Below, piece after piece: positions 40,393 through 53,154 of a DNA stretch of 64,000 nucleotides. A model generated the notes under the pieces. That model did no database searches. It was not told where the DNA came from and saw nothing but the letters and a program-made list of their open reading frames with translations. Every line of letters begins with the position of its first letter. Position 1 is the first letter of the stretch. Both the position numbers and the translations under genes were made by a program. The stretch comes from Tritrichomonas musculus (taxonomy: Eukaryota; Parabasalia; Tritrichomonadida; Tritrichomonadidae), in contig JAPFFF010000064.1 in assembly GCA_039105265.1 (NCBI GenBank), positions 434,001 through 498,000 of the forward strand, written 5' to 3'.

Positions 40393-43300
40393 TTAGATCA
40401 GCTCTACTTTTACATTTGGCCCAATTCCAATATACTTTGTTTTTACAGAATGAGGAACAGAAATTAATTCGAGCGACGAGCAGCCAGAAAAGGCGAAAGA
40501 TTCAATTTTCTTTACAGACGAAGGAATCGAGACATTTTTCAAAGAAGAACATCCACGGAATGCGTCTTGACAGATTTCGCTCACAGAATCTGGAATTGAT
40601 ATTTGTTTTAACGACGAGCAATCTTTGAAAGCACTGATTCCGATTTTTTTCACAGACGAAGGAATAGAAAATTGAGAGAGAGCTGAACAGCCATTGAAAA
40701 CGTCTTTTTGGATTTCAGACAAATAAGGGATTTCAATTTTTTCGACTTTTGAGCATTTCATAAATGCAGCAAATTCAATTTTCACTTTAATTGAAGAAAT
40801 CATCACTTTTTCAATTGAATAGCAGTTATTGAAAGCAAAATTATGAATATCAATTGAATCGGAATTGATAATAACCTCTTTAACTGACGAACAATCATTG
40901 AAAGCACGTTTACCGATTTTTTCAAGTGAAGAAGGAAAAGATAATTGTTCCAAAGAAGAACAACCACAGAATGCGTACATTTCAATACAAGTCAAGCAAG
41001 AAGGAAAAGAAACTTTAATCAATGAAGAACAATCATGAAAAGAGTATTTACCAATTATTTTTACAGAAGAAGGAAGAACAATTTCAGTGAGTGAAGTGCA
41101 GCCAGTAAAAACACTGTGTTCAATATTTGTTACAGAAGAAGGAAGAGAAATTTCAGTGAGTGAAGTGCAACCAGTGAAAACGCTGTGTTCAATACTTGTT
41201 ACAGAAGAAGGAATTGTTATTTGTTGTAAAGAAGTGCAGCCTTTGAAAAGTCCATTTTGAATTTTTTCTAAAGAAGGAGGAAGATCAATTTTTTGAAGCA
41301 AAGAACAATTTTCAAAAGTATCATTTTAAATTTCTGTCACAGAAGAAGGAATGTCTATTTGTGCAAGTGAGTTGCAGCCTTTGAAGACACCAAAACAAAT
41401 TTTTTTGACAGAAGAAGGAATTGTTATTTTTTTGAGTGAAATGCAATCCCTGAAAGCATCGAAACGAATATCAGTCGCAGAAGAAGGAATTGTTAATTCT
41501 TCCAATGATTTACAACCACAAAACATATTATTAGGAATACTTCCCAAATTAGAAGAAAGCTCAACATGTTTGAGCGAACTACAATTAATGAAACAACTAC
41601 CTCCAATGCATTTAACAGAATTAGGGATAATAATTTCTTCCAATGCAGAACATCCACTGAAAGGACATTCGTCAAATTGTGTTATTGTAGGAGGAATTAT
41701 TATTTTTTTCAATGAAGTGCAGTTCGAAAAAGCACTTATCTCAAAATAAGTAATGGACGGAGGAATTACTATTTCTTTAAGAGAAGAACAATAGCAAAAA
41801 GAATAAACTTTAATTTCTTTAACTAAAGGAGGAATTGTTATATGTGTAAGTGAAGAACAACGAAAAAAGCTTTTATATTCAATTGTTGTTATTGAAGGAG
41901 GAATTGTTATATTCTTAAGTGAAGAACAATCAGAAAATGCCTATCTTTTTATCAATGTGACAGTTGAAGGAATTATTAAACGCATATTTTCCTATCATTT
42001 TTAATCTTGAAGATGAAGGAATTGTCACTTTTTTGAGAAGTTTACAATTCAAAAATGAATGACTTCCAATTTTTTCAACTGAAGAAGGAATTGAAATTAT
42101 TTCTAATGAAGAACATTCACTAAATGCGCCAACACAAATATCTATCAATGAAGAAGGCAGAGTTATTTGTTTAAGTGACTCGCATCGATTGAATGCATAG
42201 TCCAAAATCATTGTAATAGGAGAAGCAATTTCAATTTGATTGATTGTTGAAGCAAGAAAGAATTTCTTTGGAATGCAATTCTTATCATTGTAAAATTGAA
42301 CATTCATTGGACCATAAAAAGACTTATAAGAAGCACTAATTGAAGATGAATGAAGTGATATTTTGTTAAGTGAAGTGCATCCTTCAAAAGCTGATCTTTT
42401 AATTTTTGTCACATTTGAAGGAATTGAAATTGATCTCAAATTGGCAAATCCTTTGAAAGTATATTTTCCAATTGTTGTAACAGAAGGAGGAATTACAATT
42501 TCACTAAAATTGAGACAATAATAAAGTCCATCTTTATGCTTGATTTCTGAGAAGAAAGTATCAATATTGTCCGGGAAATGGCTCCAATTTTGATATTTAT
42601 GAGAATACCAAAATATATTTTCTGATTCTTTTAAAATGAAGTTATTTTCAATGTATCTGACAATGTCGTTATGATGACACTTAACGGCTTCTATTAGACA
42701 TGTTTCATACCCGCCTTTGGGCAGTGGAACTTGATGGTTCTCCAAAAAATGAAGAATTTTGGCATTGTTGCTATGAATGCCAAAAATCCACAATGACTGA
42801 TCAAATTCTGCTTCCTTTTGAGACATGTATTGTAATATTTTTAGAGAGCCTTGAAATGCTGCATACTGAATCATGGTGATTTTACCCTTTTTTCTCAAAA
42901 TTGAATTGCTCTCAAAAAGTGAAAATGGTATGAAACTATTAAATGGCTTGTTGGTAAGATTTATATAGCAAACAAAGTCTTGAATCGCATCTTGTCTAAT
43001 TATGGTACAAATGTATGAATCATTTTCGCCGATTTGAACTTTCTCGTCAATCGTTGATAATAGATTGGGATCGATTTTGGAAATTGTGTTTTCAATTGCT
43101 TTTCTTTTGCTTTTTTTTCTAAGAAAGTCTCTATAACCAGGGTATAAAGTAATTTTATATTGATGATCTTTTGAATTTGAATTCTCGAATCTTTTATGAA
43201 AAATATCTTGATCAAAAATAAGTATTTTATTTTGCAAAAGAAATGTTAAAACTTGAGGGATATCTTTAAATTGCTCAAATAGTGTTTCTTTTGAAAAAAT

Positions 43301-43561
43301 TTTGGGAATATCAGTAGAAAAATATAATATAATATTACAAATATTTTTAAAAAAGCATGGATGACGGCGATGATTCTTGATTATAGATATTATGCAAGAA
43401 AATATATTAATTAACTCTTCTTGATTCTGTGAAATATTATTTTTGGTAAAAATATTGGCTAAAACTTGAAAATCATCATTTGAATTGTGTATATTATCTA
43501 TGAAATTTAAAATATGTGAATAAATTTCCTTTTTCTTTTGGTAAACTGATAATAATTCCAT
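40393..43561 (-). pseudogene. Broken ankyrin (DUF3447-like) plus BspA LRR gene
   Basis: Read from 43561, the N-terminus is a helical domain followed by ankyrin-like repeats at about residues 230-315 (TMIQYAAFQGSLKILQYM, ETCLIEAVKCHHNDIVRYI), as in trichomonad DUF3447/ankyrin proteins. LRR_5 repeats of the BspA type (CSSLKxIxIPSS) start near residue 340 and run on to 40393. Three lesions interrupt them: a frame-changing deletion and a TAG close to 41930-41950, and an in-frame TAA at 41326-41328. The stop codon lies only 7 bp outside the Polinton, so the element may have inserted at the gene's 3' end. As an intact protein it would be an ankyrin/LRR scaffold or surface protein. Confidence 0.8.
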
Positions 43562-45636
43562 AAATATTTAGTGTCAAAATTAAATAAAAAAAAAATACTG
43601 GATTTTATTCGAACCACGCACCGCAGTTTTTATAATATGCTTTCTTTTTCCAAAGTTTTTTTTGCAATAGTTTCATTAACCAAAACATGGTTGTAATTAC
43701 AACTTTTCTTAATTATTTAGAGGGGCAGTACATGAAACTTTTTAACGTCTTTATTCAATTTGAAACTCTTATAATTCAATAACTACAATAAATACAAAAA
43801 CCAAAAATGTTTCCCCGGATACTTGCTCAATAGTTTAATATAAATAAATAACCTGATTAATGATAATGCATTAGATTTTTATGATATTTTAGGTTTTTCA
43901 ATTTAGAAAGATTGACGGTTTAATGATAGGATCCGTTAGGTCAATTTATTAATTCGATTAAAACATTAAGATCCCCCTAATAAAATTGGGAATCGACTAG
44001 GTAGATTTTGTAAATCATGAATCCAAAATTTACTAAAATTGAGAACTTAACGTATATTTTATGCTCAGAAAAGTCTTTTTTTTGAATAGATTTTTTAAAA
44101 AATTCTATACTTTTTTTTGAGAATTAAAAATATTTTATGTAAGCTCATACAATTAATTATGAGATTTTATTTTCAATGTATTATTAAAAAATAAAATATT
44201 CGTATCATTAATAAATTAGTTGTTACTAATTATTTTAAATATAAATTAATATTTTTTGTTTTTATATTTTTTATTTTCTAAAATAATAATTTGTTTATTA
44301 TTTATAGAATTGTATACTATATGTTTTAAAAATTAATGCATTAATTCAATTTTAAAAATTTCAAATAATTATTTTTTTAAATTAATAATCAATTCAAAAG
44401 TTTGTTTTATATGATATTGATAAATATGATAATATCACCAATAATATTAAGATTTTTTATATTATTAAAATTTATATATGATTAAAATATTAAGATATAT
44501 TTTATATTTTGTTATATCAGCTTTTTCATATTTTTTTTTAAATTATCAATCTAGAATAAAATGAATAAATCATAATAATCATATTAATATATCTTAATAA
44601 TCGTATTATATCTAATTAGATGATGATAATATTATAATAATCGTCAAATATTAAAAAAAAATCGTAAAAAGATTATATTTTAAAAAAGCATTATAAATAA
44701 AGAATGTAGTCGGTAATTTTTATTTTAAAACAACTTTAATTAGCAATTAAATCCAATAAAGTAAACAAATATCAGTTTTTTAATTGTGAATCGTATTTTC
44801 ATAATTTTAAAATTTTATGATATATATAAATATGACTTAATGATAAAAGACTAAGATTTATTTTGAAATTTTAGTAAATTAATTAAAACAAGACTGTTTT
44901 AAACAAAATAAAGTGAAATTTTTTTAATAAAAAATTCAATTCTTCGTGAAAATTTGAATTAAAATAATATATGAACATTTTGCATATATAATAATAAATA
45001 GCAAATTAATTTTAAAATTAAAATATAATATAATTATTAAACATATATTAAAAATATTATAAGTATATAAATGAGTTATTATATGTTTATATTCAGAATA
45101 TAAAAATGTTTCATTATTTTGGCTTAAATTATTTGAAATATTTACAAAAAATAAAGTAATCAAAATATATATTTATTAATTGGTAAATATATTAATAATT
45201 AACTAGTATTATTTATATTAAATTAGTTATATAATATTAAAAAACATGTTTAAAAAATATAATATCCTCAATTAAAAATTCTAATCCGTAAATTATATGT
45301 ACTGCCACTCTAATTATTTTTATAATTGTTGGTATTCCAAAATCATAAATTTTTTACAGCTCTGTCACTTTTAATGAGCCTGTCCAAAATTTTTTAACAA
45401 ATGTCTTATTTTCATTGCTTGACAAAAATTTTTCAAAAAACTTTGGTTAAAAAATTTATATAAATTTGGACATGAAATATTTTATTTTATATTCTTAATA
45501 TATTTGCATACAAATACAATTTAAATAAAATAAGACTTTAATTCATCAATTGAATTGAAAGAAATTTGTATCTAAATACCACTTTTTCATCTCATATTTT
45601 AAATTGATTTATTTAATCAAAGCCTTTATCAAATAC
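43562..45636. other. AT-rich gene desert
   Basis: About 2 kb with long A/T runs, no coding signal and no repeat array I can see. A slightly more balanced patch lies at 43920-44010. Confidence 0.6.
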
Positions 45637-46173
45637 ATGATCAATGGAGAATTATTTTTTAATGATGGACAAATGGCAATTTATGTTTACCAACCTTTCA
45701 TAAGATTCAATCACATAAGACTCAATAAAAATAGTTCAATATCGGTTTTAAATAATATTTATCCAAAAGATTCAATTTATATTTATAGTGGACAAATTCT
45801 AGATGTTTCCAAATCGTTTGTTGATTATGATATTAAGGAAGATAATAAAATTGTTTTGTTTCCATCAAGTATGAAGAAACAAAACCCGAATTTTATTAAT
45901 AAGTGGCTCAGATTAACAAATAATAAAGAACAATTTGAAGAAATAGTTAATTTAAATAAATCTTATCGAAATGAACTTGCAAGACTTCAAGATATCAAAA
46001 GAATGAAGAAAGATCTCAAACGAAGAAATTTTTATTCAACTCATAAAACATTAAATTCACAATCTTTAAAAATTTTAAACCAAATATATGAAAATAGCAA
46101 AAAAGAAGAATTAAACGTTGAATATGATTCATTGAACACACCAGCTATTGATCCTCTCCCAATTATTTGGTAA
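45637..46173 (+). CDS. Ubiquitin-like domain protein
   Basis: A 178-residue protein from the ATG at 45637 (a TTG-initiated extension to 45604 is possible). The first 75 residues follow the ubiquitin pattern: a beta-hairpin start, then the segment IYIYSGQILDVSKSFVDYDI, which parallels [20 protein letters not shown] of ubiquitin, then DNKIVLFP. There is no C-terminal GlyGly at the domain end, so it is an integral ubiquitin-like domain, not a modifier. The rest is a basic helical segment (LQDIKRMKKDLKRRN) and an acidic tail. Role unknown; possibly a proteasome or ubiquitin-receptor adaptor. Confidence 0.65.
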   Translation: MINGELFFNDGQMAIYVYQPFIRFNHIRLNKNSSISVLNNIYPKDSIYIYSGQILDVSKSFVDYDIKEDNKIVLFPSSMKKQNPNFINKWLRLTNNKEQFEEIVNLNKSYRNELARLQDIKRMKKDLKRRNFYSTHKTLNSQSLKILNQIYENSKKEELNVEYDSLNTPAIDPLPIIW

Positions 46174-46463
46174 AAAAATAAAAATCAACTACTAATAATT
46201 CTTTTTTATTAATAATAAAAAATATAATTTAAAATGTAAGAGCTCACATCATATTTCCTACCTTTTCAATGAATATTTGATATTTCATTATTTTTATTTT
46301 CATGCCAAGAACTTGCAAGATATCATGACCAAATGACACTTTTTGATATCTGCAAATTCTGTAAAGATTATTTGAGACAATTTAAAAAGTCAACCATTTA
46401 TATTAAAAAAAAAGAAAATTTATATTTTTTTTTTTAATTTACAGATTAAGTTACTTATTTTAA

Positions 46464-46859
46464 TTATGGAGATTCATCTTTTTCATCTGAGGCATTTGTT
46501 GGTGAAGCATAAGATGCTGGATGATATCCGCCTTGTGGAGGATTAAATTCTTGAGGAGGATATCCTCCTGGTGGTGGATATGATAGTGTTTGTCCATTAA
46601 CAATAATTGTTGTTGAACCATGCATATCATTACTGTGGACTTGGCATTCGGATCTAACTAATTTAAGTTCTCTGATATTTTGAACCGTGAAACAAAATGG
46701 ACAAAAAGTTTCTTGGCAACAATCTTGGCAATAATTGAGACTCATTCCTCTTGCATGCCTAATATTGGCTCTCGTAGAAATTGGAACACAGTATCCTGCT
46801 GCCTGGCAGCACTGACAAGGTTCATCAATTGAATCTATTTCCATTCCATCAGGAATCAT
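46464..46859 (-). CDS. PLAC8-type cysteine-rich protein, short
   Basis: A 131-residue protein. The Cys-rich core has CQCCQAAGYC, then RANIRHARG, then YCQDCCQETFCPFCFTVQNIRELK, which matches the C-terminal half of PLAC8/cadmium-resistance proteins. The tail is Pro/Gly/Tyr-rich. The usual N-terminal part (Trp, Gly, Cys cluster) is missing; the frame stays open upstream for a short way without an ATG. It may be a shortened gene or a 5'-truncated one. Family members are membrane-associated and implicated in metal handling or cell-size control. Confidence 0.55.
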   Translation of the reverse strand: MIPDGMEIDSIDEPCQCCQAAGYCVPISTRANIRHARGMSLNYCQDCCQETFCPFCFTVQNIRELKLVRSECQVHSNDMHGSTTIIVNGQTLSYPPPGGYPPQEFNPPQGGYHPASYASPTNASDEKDESP

Positions 46860-46987
46860 TAAATTTAATGAAGGTTGGTGTGCTGGAACAGCTAATTTTA
46901 TTAATATATTAATTCTAGATCAAACAATTAGAAATATTTCAATGTATGAAGATAAATGCATACTAGGAAAAACAATAAAAAATTGCA

Positions 46988-47758
46988 ATTTTTTTAATTC
47001 CATTTTTTTGCTCAACCTGATATAGAATTTGCATCAATTCCATCTTTTATCTCTCATCTTTCACACTATGCATTTTACAAATGCGAAAATCTTAAAAAAA
47101 TTGAATTTCCTTTGAATTCAAAATTGGAAACAATTGAAAAAAAAGCTTTCGGCCATTTATTAATTGAAAAAGTTTCCTTTCCTTTATCAGTTATAAAAAT
47201 TGGTGAAAATGCTTTTTTTCAATACATGAATCTCAGAAAAGTTGAATTTGAAAACAATTCTAAGATAAAAATGATAGAAAAAGATGCTTTTCGTGACTCT
47301 TCATTAGAATGCTTCTCTGTTCCTCGCCATGTTACCATGATTGGAAATGGTGCTTTTTCTTTTTGTAATAGTTTGAAAAGAATTGATTTTACCAGTAATT
47401 CCGAATTGAATATAATTGATCACTCCGCTTTTTATTATTCATCAGTTGAGAGCTTTTTTATTCCTTCGAAAGTATCAAAAATTGGTCAATACGTATTCAT
47501 CAGCGGCAAAAACTAAAAATTATTGAGGTTTCAGAAAATTTTCAATTAAAAACAATTAACAAAAGTATTTTTAATAGTTCGTCAATTCAATTAATAATGA
47601 TACCTGCAAATCTGGCTGGACTTTTAACTTTAAGCTATGAAATAAAAAATAATCAAAATAAATCACATTATGAGTGCTTTATTAATGAAACACAAAAAAA
47701 GCATTTGGATTGTTTAATTAGTGAATTATGTCAATCAATATGCATTTCACACAAATAA
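46988..47758 (+). pseudogene. BspA-type LRR gene relic
   Basis: LRR_5 repeats run from about 46988 (after an in-frame stop, no ATG) through 47516, for example LIEKVSFPLSVIKIGENAFF and ECFSVPRHVTMIGNGAF. A frameshift near 47500 leads into the expected C-terminal part (KIIEVSENFQLKTIN and on to 47758). It is N-terminally truncated and frameshifted. Confidence 0.7.
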
Positions 47759-48092
47759 ATTACATTAGAATGAATACTTATTTGATTTACCAATATTTGA
47801 AGATGTTTTATTTTGATCATTACGTCTTTAAATCCTCTTCCAATTTTGAATAAATGAAGATATATTGGTTTTTTAAAAGTAATTATAGTTAATGATAAAA
47901 CCTGGAAGAATGTAACTTATCATTTCTTTCAAAGTATATATTGATTCAAAAAAAGAAATATTTGAAAATAAAAAAACGGTTATAAGGGCAATTTTGGCCT
48001 TAAAAATCCGGGTAAGATTTAGTTTTTATTTTATCTGTTCGGCCAAACTGACAATTATTCAATTTTTCTAGATTTTTGTTTATATTTTATTC
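47759..48092. other. HSP70 upstream region
   Basis: About 330 bp of AT-rich sequence before the HSP70 start. It should hold the promoter; I could not assign a definite initiator or heat-shock element. A GC-richer patch lies at about 47980-48045. Confidence 0.4.
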
Positions 48093-50060
48093 ATGTCACT
48101 TAAAATGTTTGTTTTCTTTTTATCTCTTTTCATATCTTGTCAAGATGAAGAACAATCTAAAGAAAAAATGGGCACTGTAATTGGTATTGATCTTGGTACT
48201 ACGTATTCATGTGTTGCTATTTATCAGAATGGAAAAGTAGATATCATTGCAAATGAAGCAGGATCACGCATTACACCATCAGTTGTTTCATTTGGTGAAA
48301 GTGAAAGACTAGTTGGAGATGCAGCCAAACATCAAATGACCATAAATCCAGCCAACACTGTTTTTGGTATCAAACGTTTAATGGGTCTTCGTTATTCAGA
48401 CAAGTCATTGCAAGATGAAACAAAAAGGCTTCCTTATAAAGTTATTGAGCAAGATAATAGGCCTTATGTTCAAGTTGAATTCAAAGGTGAAACAAGACTT
48501 TTCTCTCCTGAAGAAATATCAGCAATGATTCTTTCAAAGATGAAACAAATAGCTGAAGATTATCTTGGTAAACAAGTGAAAAATGCAGTTATTACAGTTC
48601 CAGCATATTTTAATGATGCCCAAAGAAAAGCTACAATTGATGCTGGTGCAATTGCTGGTCTTAATGTTGTACGTATTCTTAATGAGCCAACTGCAGCATC
48701 CCTTGCATATGGCCTCAATCAAAAAGGATCCAAAAAGATTTTGGTTTTTGATCTAGGTGGTGGTACATTTGATGTTTCGGTTCTTACGGTTGAAGATGGC
48801 CTTTTTGAAGTGCTTGCAACCAATGGAGATACACATCTTGGTGGTGAAGACTTCGACGATAGAGTCATTGAATATCTTAAGAAGCAATACATTAAAAAGA
48901 CAAACAAGGATCCAACAAAGAATAGTAAAGCTATTTCAAAACTTAAACGAGAAGCCGAAAAAGCAAAGCATGCTCTATCATCGTTACACCAAGTTACAAT
49001 TGAGATAGAAAACTTTTATGATGGTGATGACTTTGTAGAGACACTTACTCGTGCTCGTTTTGAAGAACTTAACAACGATCTTTTCCGAAAGACAATGATT
49101 CCTGTTCAAAATGTAATTAAAGATTCTGGACTCTCAAAGTCAGAAATAGATGATATCGTACTAATCGGTGGTTCAACAAGAATTCCAAAAGTACAACAAA
49201 TGGTTCGTGATTTCTTTGATGGTAAAGAACCATCCAAAAATATCAACCCAGATGAAGCTGTTGCTCATGGTGCTGCTGTTCAAGCAGCTGTTCTTTCAGA
49301 TGATGAAGATCCAGGTCAAGTTATCCTTCTTAATGTTAATCCTCTTACTCTTGGTATTGAAACTGTTGGCGGCGTAATGACTGCACTTATTCCTCGAAAT
49401 TCACGTGTTCCAACATCAAAAAGCAATACTTTCACAACTTATCAAGACAACCAAGAACAAGTTAAGATTCAAGTTTTCGAAGGAGAAAGACCAATGACAA
49501 AAGATAACCATCTTCTAGGCTCTTTTGATCTAATAGGAATAAAGCCTGCGCCAAGAGGAGTTCCACAAATTGAAGTTACTTTTGAAATTGACTCAAATGG
49601 TATGCTTTTTGTTTCTGCTGAAGATAAAGCAACAAAGACCAAGAATTCAATAACGATCAATGCACAAGAACAAAGGCTTTCTGAAGCACAACGTGAGAAG
49701 GCAATCAAAGATGCTGAAGAAATGAAAGCAGAAGACGAGAAAATAAGACAAGGAATTTTGGCTAGAAACAAACTTGAAAACTTTTTGTTTAGTGTTAAGA
49801 GTCAAGTAGAAGATGAAAAGGCAGGTGCTCGTTACAGTGCTGAAGAAAAAGAGAAGATAACAGAATTCTACACAGAAGGTCTCAAATGGCTTGATGAGCA
49901 TCAAAACGAAGAAAAAGAAATTTATGATGAAAAGCTCAAAGAATTTCATGATTCCCTTAATCCACTCATTAGTCAACAAGGAGGAGGAGTAGAACCAGAA
50001 TCTGGAAATGAAGAAGAAGCCAATACAGATGAAAACACGATGGAGGATGATAGTCTTTAA
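48093..50060 (+). CDS. ER-type HSP70 chaperone (BiP-like)
   Basis: A 655-residue intact HSP70. An N-terminal hydrophobic signal ([12 protein letters not shown]) precedes the ATPase domain with [12 protein letters not shown] (about 31-42), [13 protein letters not shown] (about 217-229) and [15 protein letters not shown] (about 356). The substrate-binding domain and lid follow to about 640. The signal peptide and sequence point to the ER lumen (BiP/GRP78). The C-terminus is TMEDDSL, not KDEL or HDEL, which is unusual for an ER-resident protein. Coding GC is higher than in neighbours, as expected for a highly expressed gene. A second ATG at 48105 would also leave a signal peptide. Confidence 0.93.
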   Translation: MSLKMFVFFLSLFISCQDEEQSKEKMGTVIGIDLGTTYSCVAIYQNGKVDIIANEAGSRITPSVVSFGESERLVGDAAKHQMTINPANTVFGIKRLMGLRYSDKSLQDETKRLPYKVIEQDNRPYVQVEFKGETRLFSPEEISAMILSKMKQIAEDYLGKQVKNAVITVPAYFNDAQRKATIDAGAIAGLNVVRILNEPTAASLAYGLNQKGSKKILVFDLGGGTFDVSVLTVEDGLFEVLATNGDTHLGGEDFDDRVIEYLKKQYIKKTNKDPTKNSKAISKLKREAEKAKHALSSLHQVTIEIENFYDGDDFVETLTRARFEELNNDLFRKTMIPVQNVIKDSGLSKSEIDDIVLIGGSTRIPKVQQMVRDFFDGKEPSKNINPDEAVAHGAAVQAAVLSDDEDPGQVILLNVNPLTLGIETVGGVMTALIPRNSRVPTSKSNTFTTYQDNQEQVKIQVFEGERPMTKDNHLLGSFDLIGIKPAPRGVPQIEVTFEIDSNGMLFVSAEDKATKTKNSITINAQEQRLSEAQREKAIKDAEEMKAEDEKIRQGILARNKLENFLFSVKSQVEDEKAGARYSAEEKEKITEFYTEGLKWLDEHQNEEKEIYDEKLKEFHDSLNPLISQQGGGVEPESGNEEEANTDENTMEDDSL

Positions 50061-53000
50061 GTCTAAAGCTTATTATTTATGATATGCTTTTTGTCTTTTT
50101 TATCATATAGAATTTTCAAATCCCTTTTTTCTCCAAAATGTTACTAAGGCTAACTGCATTTTTATTAACATTTATCAAATGCTTAATATATAAGAATATT
50201 TAAACCAAAAAAGATATATTAGATATTTACGCAAATGATAATTTTATTTAATCACATAAATATCAAATTCCAACTACCAATTTTATTTTATAGTTATGTT
50301 AAATTGCATATGATCATTAGTTTAATGAATTAAAGCAAGCTTATTGATTTTGAGAATTATATATATAATTATTTTTAAAATTCAAATTAATTATTAAATG
50401 TGCAGAAATATTTAATAATTATTGGCATCTTATCAAGAAAAATGTGTAAAACTAGAAAACTTACATTTGAATAGGAAATTCATAAGAATATATTCAAAAT
50501 AGCCATTTCCTCCAATTTTCCTCCACTCCAACTAAAATGCATTGGAGGAATGGAGGAATTAGTTTGCACAGAAAAAGTCGAACTTTTCCAATAGAAAAGT
50601 CGATAATAAAACATTCTATTTTTGAGAGAAGTTTTTGTAATTTAATTGAAATATTTTATTGAAAAATTAAATATATAGTATCGTTAAAAAGTGGGCGACG
50701 ATCGGATTTAGTGGGCAGCGCTCATTCAATTCTAGAGTTTTTTAAATTTTTCATTCAAATATTGAAGGGAAAATCGAAATGGTAGACGAGAAGCAGAGTT
50801 GTAATATGATTTGAGAATATTTCTCAAATTTCAATGAAAATTGAGATATAGGTCCCAAATTTTTTGAATTAATTGAAATTATTAAATAAATTTTTCAGAT
50901 AAAAAACGATTATTTTTTTTTTATATATTCTAATATTCAATAAAAATATTAATATTTTGAATATAAATGCAGATTCATATAATTATATATATATTATTAA
51001 AATTATATTTTTATTTTAATAAGATATTTATTCAAATTTTATCAAAATAAAAATAGATTAATATAAAAAGAGAGATATGGTTATAAATTGACCTTATAAT
51101 GTTATTTTTATGTATTTTAATATAATAACAAAGGATTACATTAGATTTATTTATTAATTTGTTATTTATTTTTATATATATAATTTATTTAAAAATTATA
51201 TTAAATGTATATATATAATTGATCAAGAAATATATATAATAAATAATACATACTTTCAATGATATTCAATTTTCAATAATTAGCATGAAAATAATTTATT
51301 GAAATTCTAATCGTCTAACGAGTAAATTGTGAGTTTTTCCTTCAAATAATTTGAAAGAATTGAATCTATCGTTCGAATTTTTTTGTCGAGGTTCGTTTTC
51401 TCGCCAAATACCTGATAAATAATATTTTTGATAAATAATTGTTAATATATAATACTATTTTTTTTTCCAATCTAAAATTTTGGAGTTGAAATTGAGTTCT
51501 ATTTACGAATATTTCATTTTTAAAAAATACATTATTTTTTGCTGAACAAATAACTGATTTGCTATTAATAAACATCAAATGATTTATCTATTTAATTTAT
51601 TTAATTACCATTAATTTTTTCAGAATGATTTAAATTTGATTTTTCATATACTGCTTTAATAGCACTTTTTATTATTATTATATATTATAAAATAATGTTA
51701 TTATTTATATTCAAATGTTTAATTGTTTATATATTGTTTTTTTTATGAGTTATCTATAAATTATTGACTTCAAAAAAATATCTCAATTAATTTGAATAAT
51801 CTCATAGAATCGGTCAGACTGGAGAAGTTATATAAACCATTGAAAAATTGAATTTTAATTTCTCATGAAATTCAATGCTTGTTTGTTTTATCTTACTGTA
51901 ACTGTTTTGAGACTGGAGTGTATTCAAAAAGGCTGGAGTGAAGTTAAAAATTCATTCAAAAAGTGGTTTTAAAAAATCTCGGTAACTGAAAAAGTGATGA
52001 TAAAAAAACGATCTTTTTGAAAAAGTTTAAATTGAAAGAAAAACTCTTGTTTTTACTCCAAGGTATTTTCAGAGCAATACGATTAAAAAGTATTCAATTT
52101 TACTAATAATTTTTATACAATTTGAAAATTCAATGAATATTTGTTTTGGTCTACCATTTTTTATTACTTGACGAACTTGTATAGAAGCAGCAACACACGA
52201 TTACAAAATAGCAATACAACAGGATAAGCTAACAATTACAAAACAACTTCTTGGAACAGCACAAATTTAACAGAATTGATGAATATCTTACTTTCCAGTC
52301 TTTAGTTTTCAGACTCAGCGGAAATGCTTGATTCACTCTTAATTAAAAACCTCGATAAGATAAAGGAATGTGATGATTATTTTGTTATTGGACAAGCAAT
52401 TTAGCCGTAAAAATTGATGCATATCTTACATTCCAGTCTTTAGCTATTTTTATTGCAAGATAGTAATGGAAATTATTTTCTAAAAGAAGGTTAATAAAAA
52501 AATAAACACTAAATTTAGCTAAAAAAAATTTTTATTAAATTTTACATTGTGAAATCTGTTAAAAATAGTAGCTTTTCGTTTTAAAAAAAGAGCCTATCTC
52601 TAATATTACTAGAATTAGCATAAATAAGCTCATTTGCCATAAATTATACTATGTTGAGGACAAAACCTGATTTCTTTTTCATTTTATATGAAACTTTTTG
52701 ATAAGTTAATCTTCTTTTATTCTTTTCTCTATAAAACATATTAATTTTGATAATAAAATTCATTCATATTACTAAAAATACTGTTTAATAATAAAAATTT
52801 TGATCATTCAATTTATTTTCAGTTCACTCCAGGGAAATTGAGAGACTCTGGACTCAAAACAGTTACTGTAAAACAAAACCCCAAAAAAATAAGACCTGAA
52901 CTTATCCAGCCATCATATTGTTTTAAAATATTTTGGATAATAATTAATTTAAGTATATTATTATTTGCATTTGTAATTATAATTGTAAACTATTTTATTT

Positions 53001-53150
53001 CTTTTTGATTAAGATATTTTTATAAAAAAAATTTTTCAGTTATTTTTTTTCATAAAGCTCATAGAATTTAATTTTTTTATTTTTATTTTTTATTTTTTTT
53101 TTTTTTTTTTTTTTTTAATTAATTTATCAAAAAGAAATAAAATAGTTTAA
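50061..53150. other. Gene-free region with MITE-like element
   Basis: About 3 kb, no gene. It holds an imperfect TCCTCC/GGAGGA inverted repeat at about 50505-50559, a candidate MITE at 51881-52880 and a long T-rich tract near 53070-53116. Confidence 0.6.
51881..52880. mobile_element. MITE-like non-autonomous element
   Basis: Imperfect inverted repeats of about 60-70 bp bound about 1 kb: the left one (from about 51881) reads GTTTGTTTTA, GTAACTGTTTTGAGA, CTGGAGTG; the right one, read in reverse complement (52880 down to about 52805), gives GTTTTGTTTTA, GTAACTGTTTTGAG, CTGGAGTG. There is no coding capacity inside. A 32-bp direct repeat (containing CCAGTCTTTAG) lies at 52274-52305 and 52412-52443. 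This fits a non-autonomous DNA transposon; the family and target duplication are not defined. Confidence 0.55.
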
Positions 53151-53154
53151 TCTC

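Noticed and set aside
21905-40400. Target-site duplication of the Polinton
   Set aside because: The 6 bp outside each inverted repeat do not match, and slight differences at the ends make the border ambiguous by a few bases.
43600-43640. tRNA-like TTCGAACCA piece
   Set aside because: No matching acceptor stem or anticodon arm around it on either strand.
44936-45163. 75-codon minus-strand open frame
   Set aside because: Almost entirely Ile, Tyr, Asn and Leu from AT-rich codons; no protein-like pattern.
50505-50559. TCCTCC/GGAGGA inverted repeat
   Set aside because: Imperfect, partly explained by simple-sequence repeats, with no context suggesting function.
51366-51578. 70-codon minus-strand open frame
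   Set aside because: Low-complexity and AT-driven, isolated in a gene desert.
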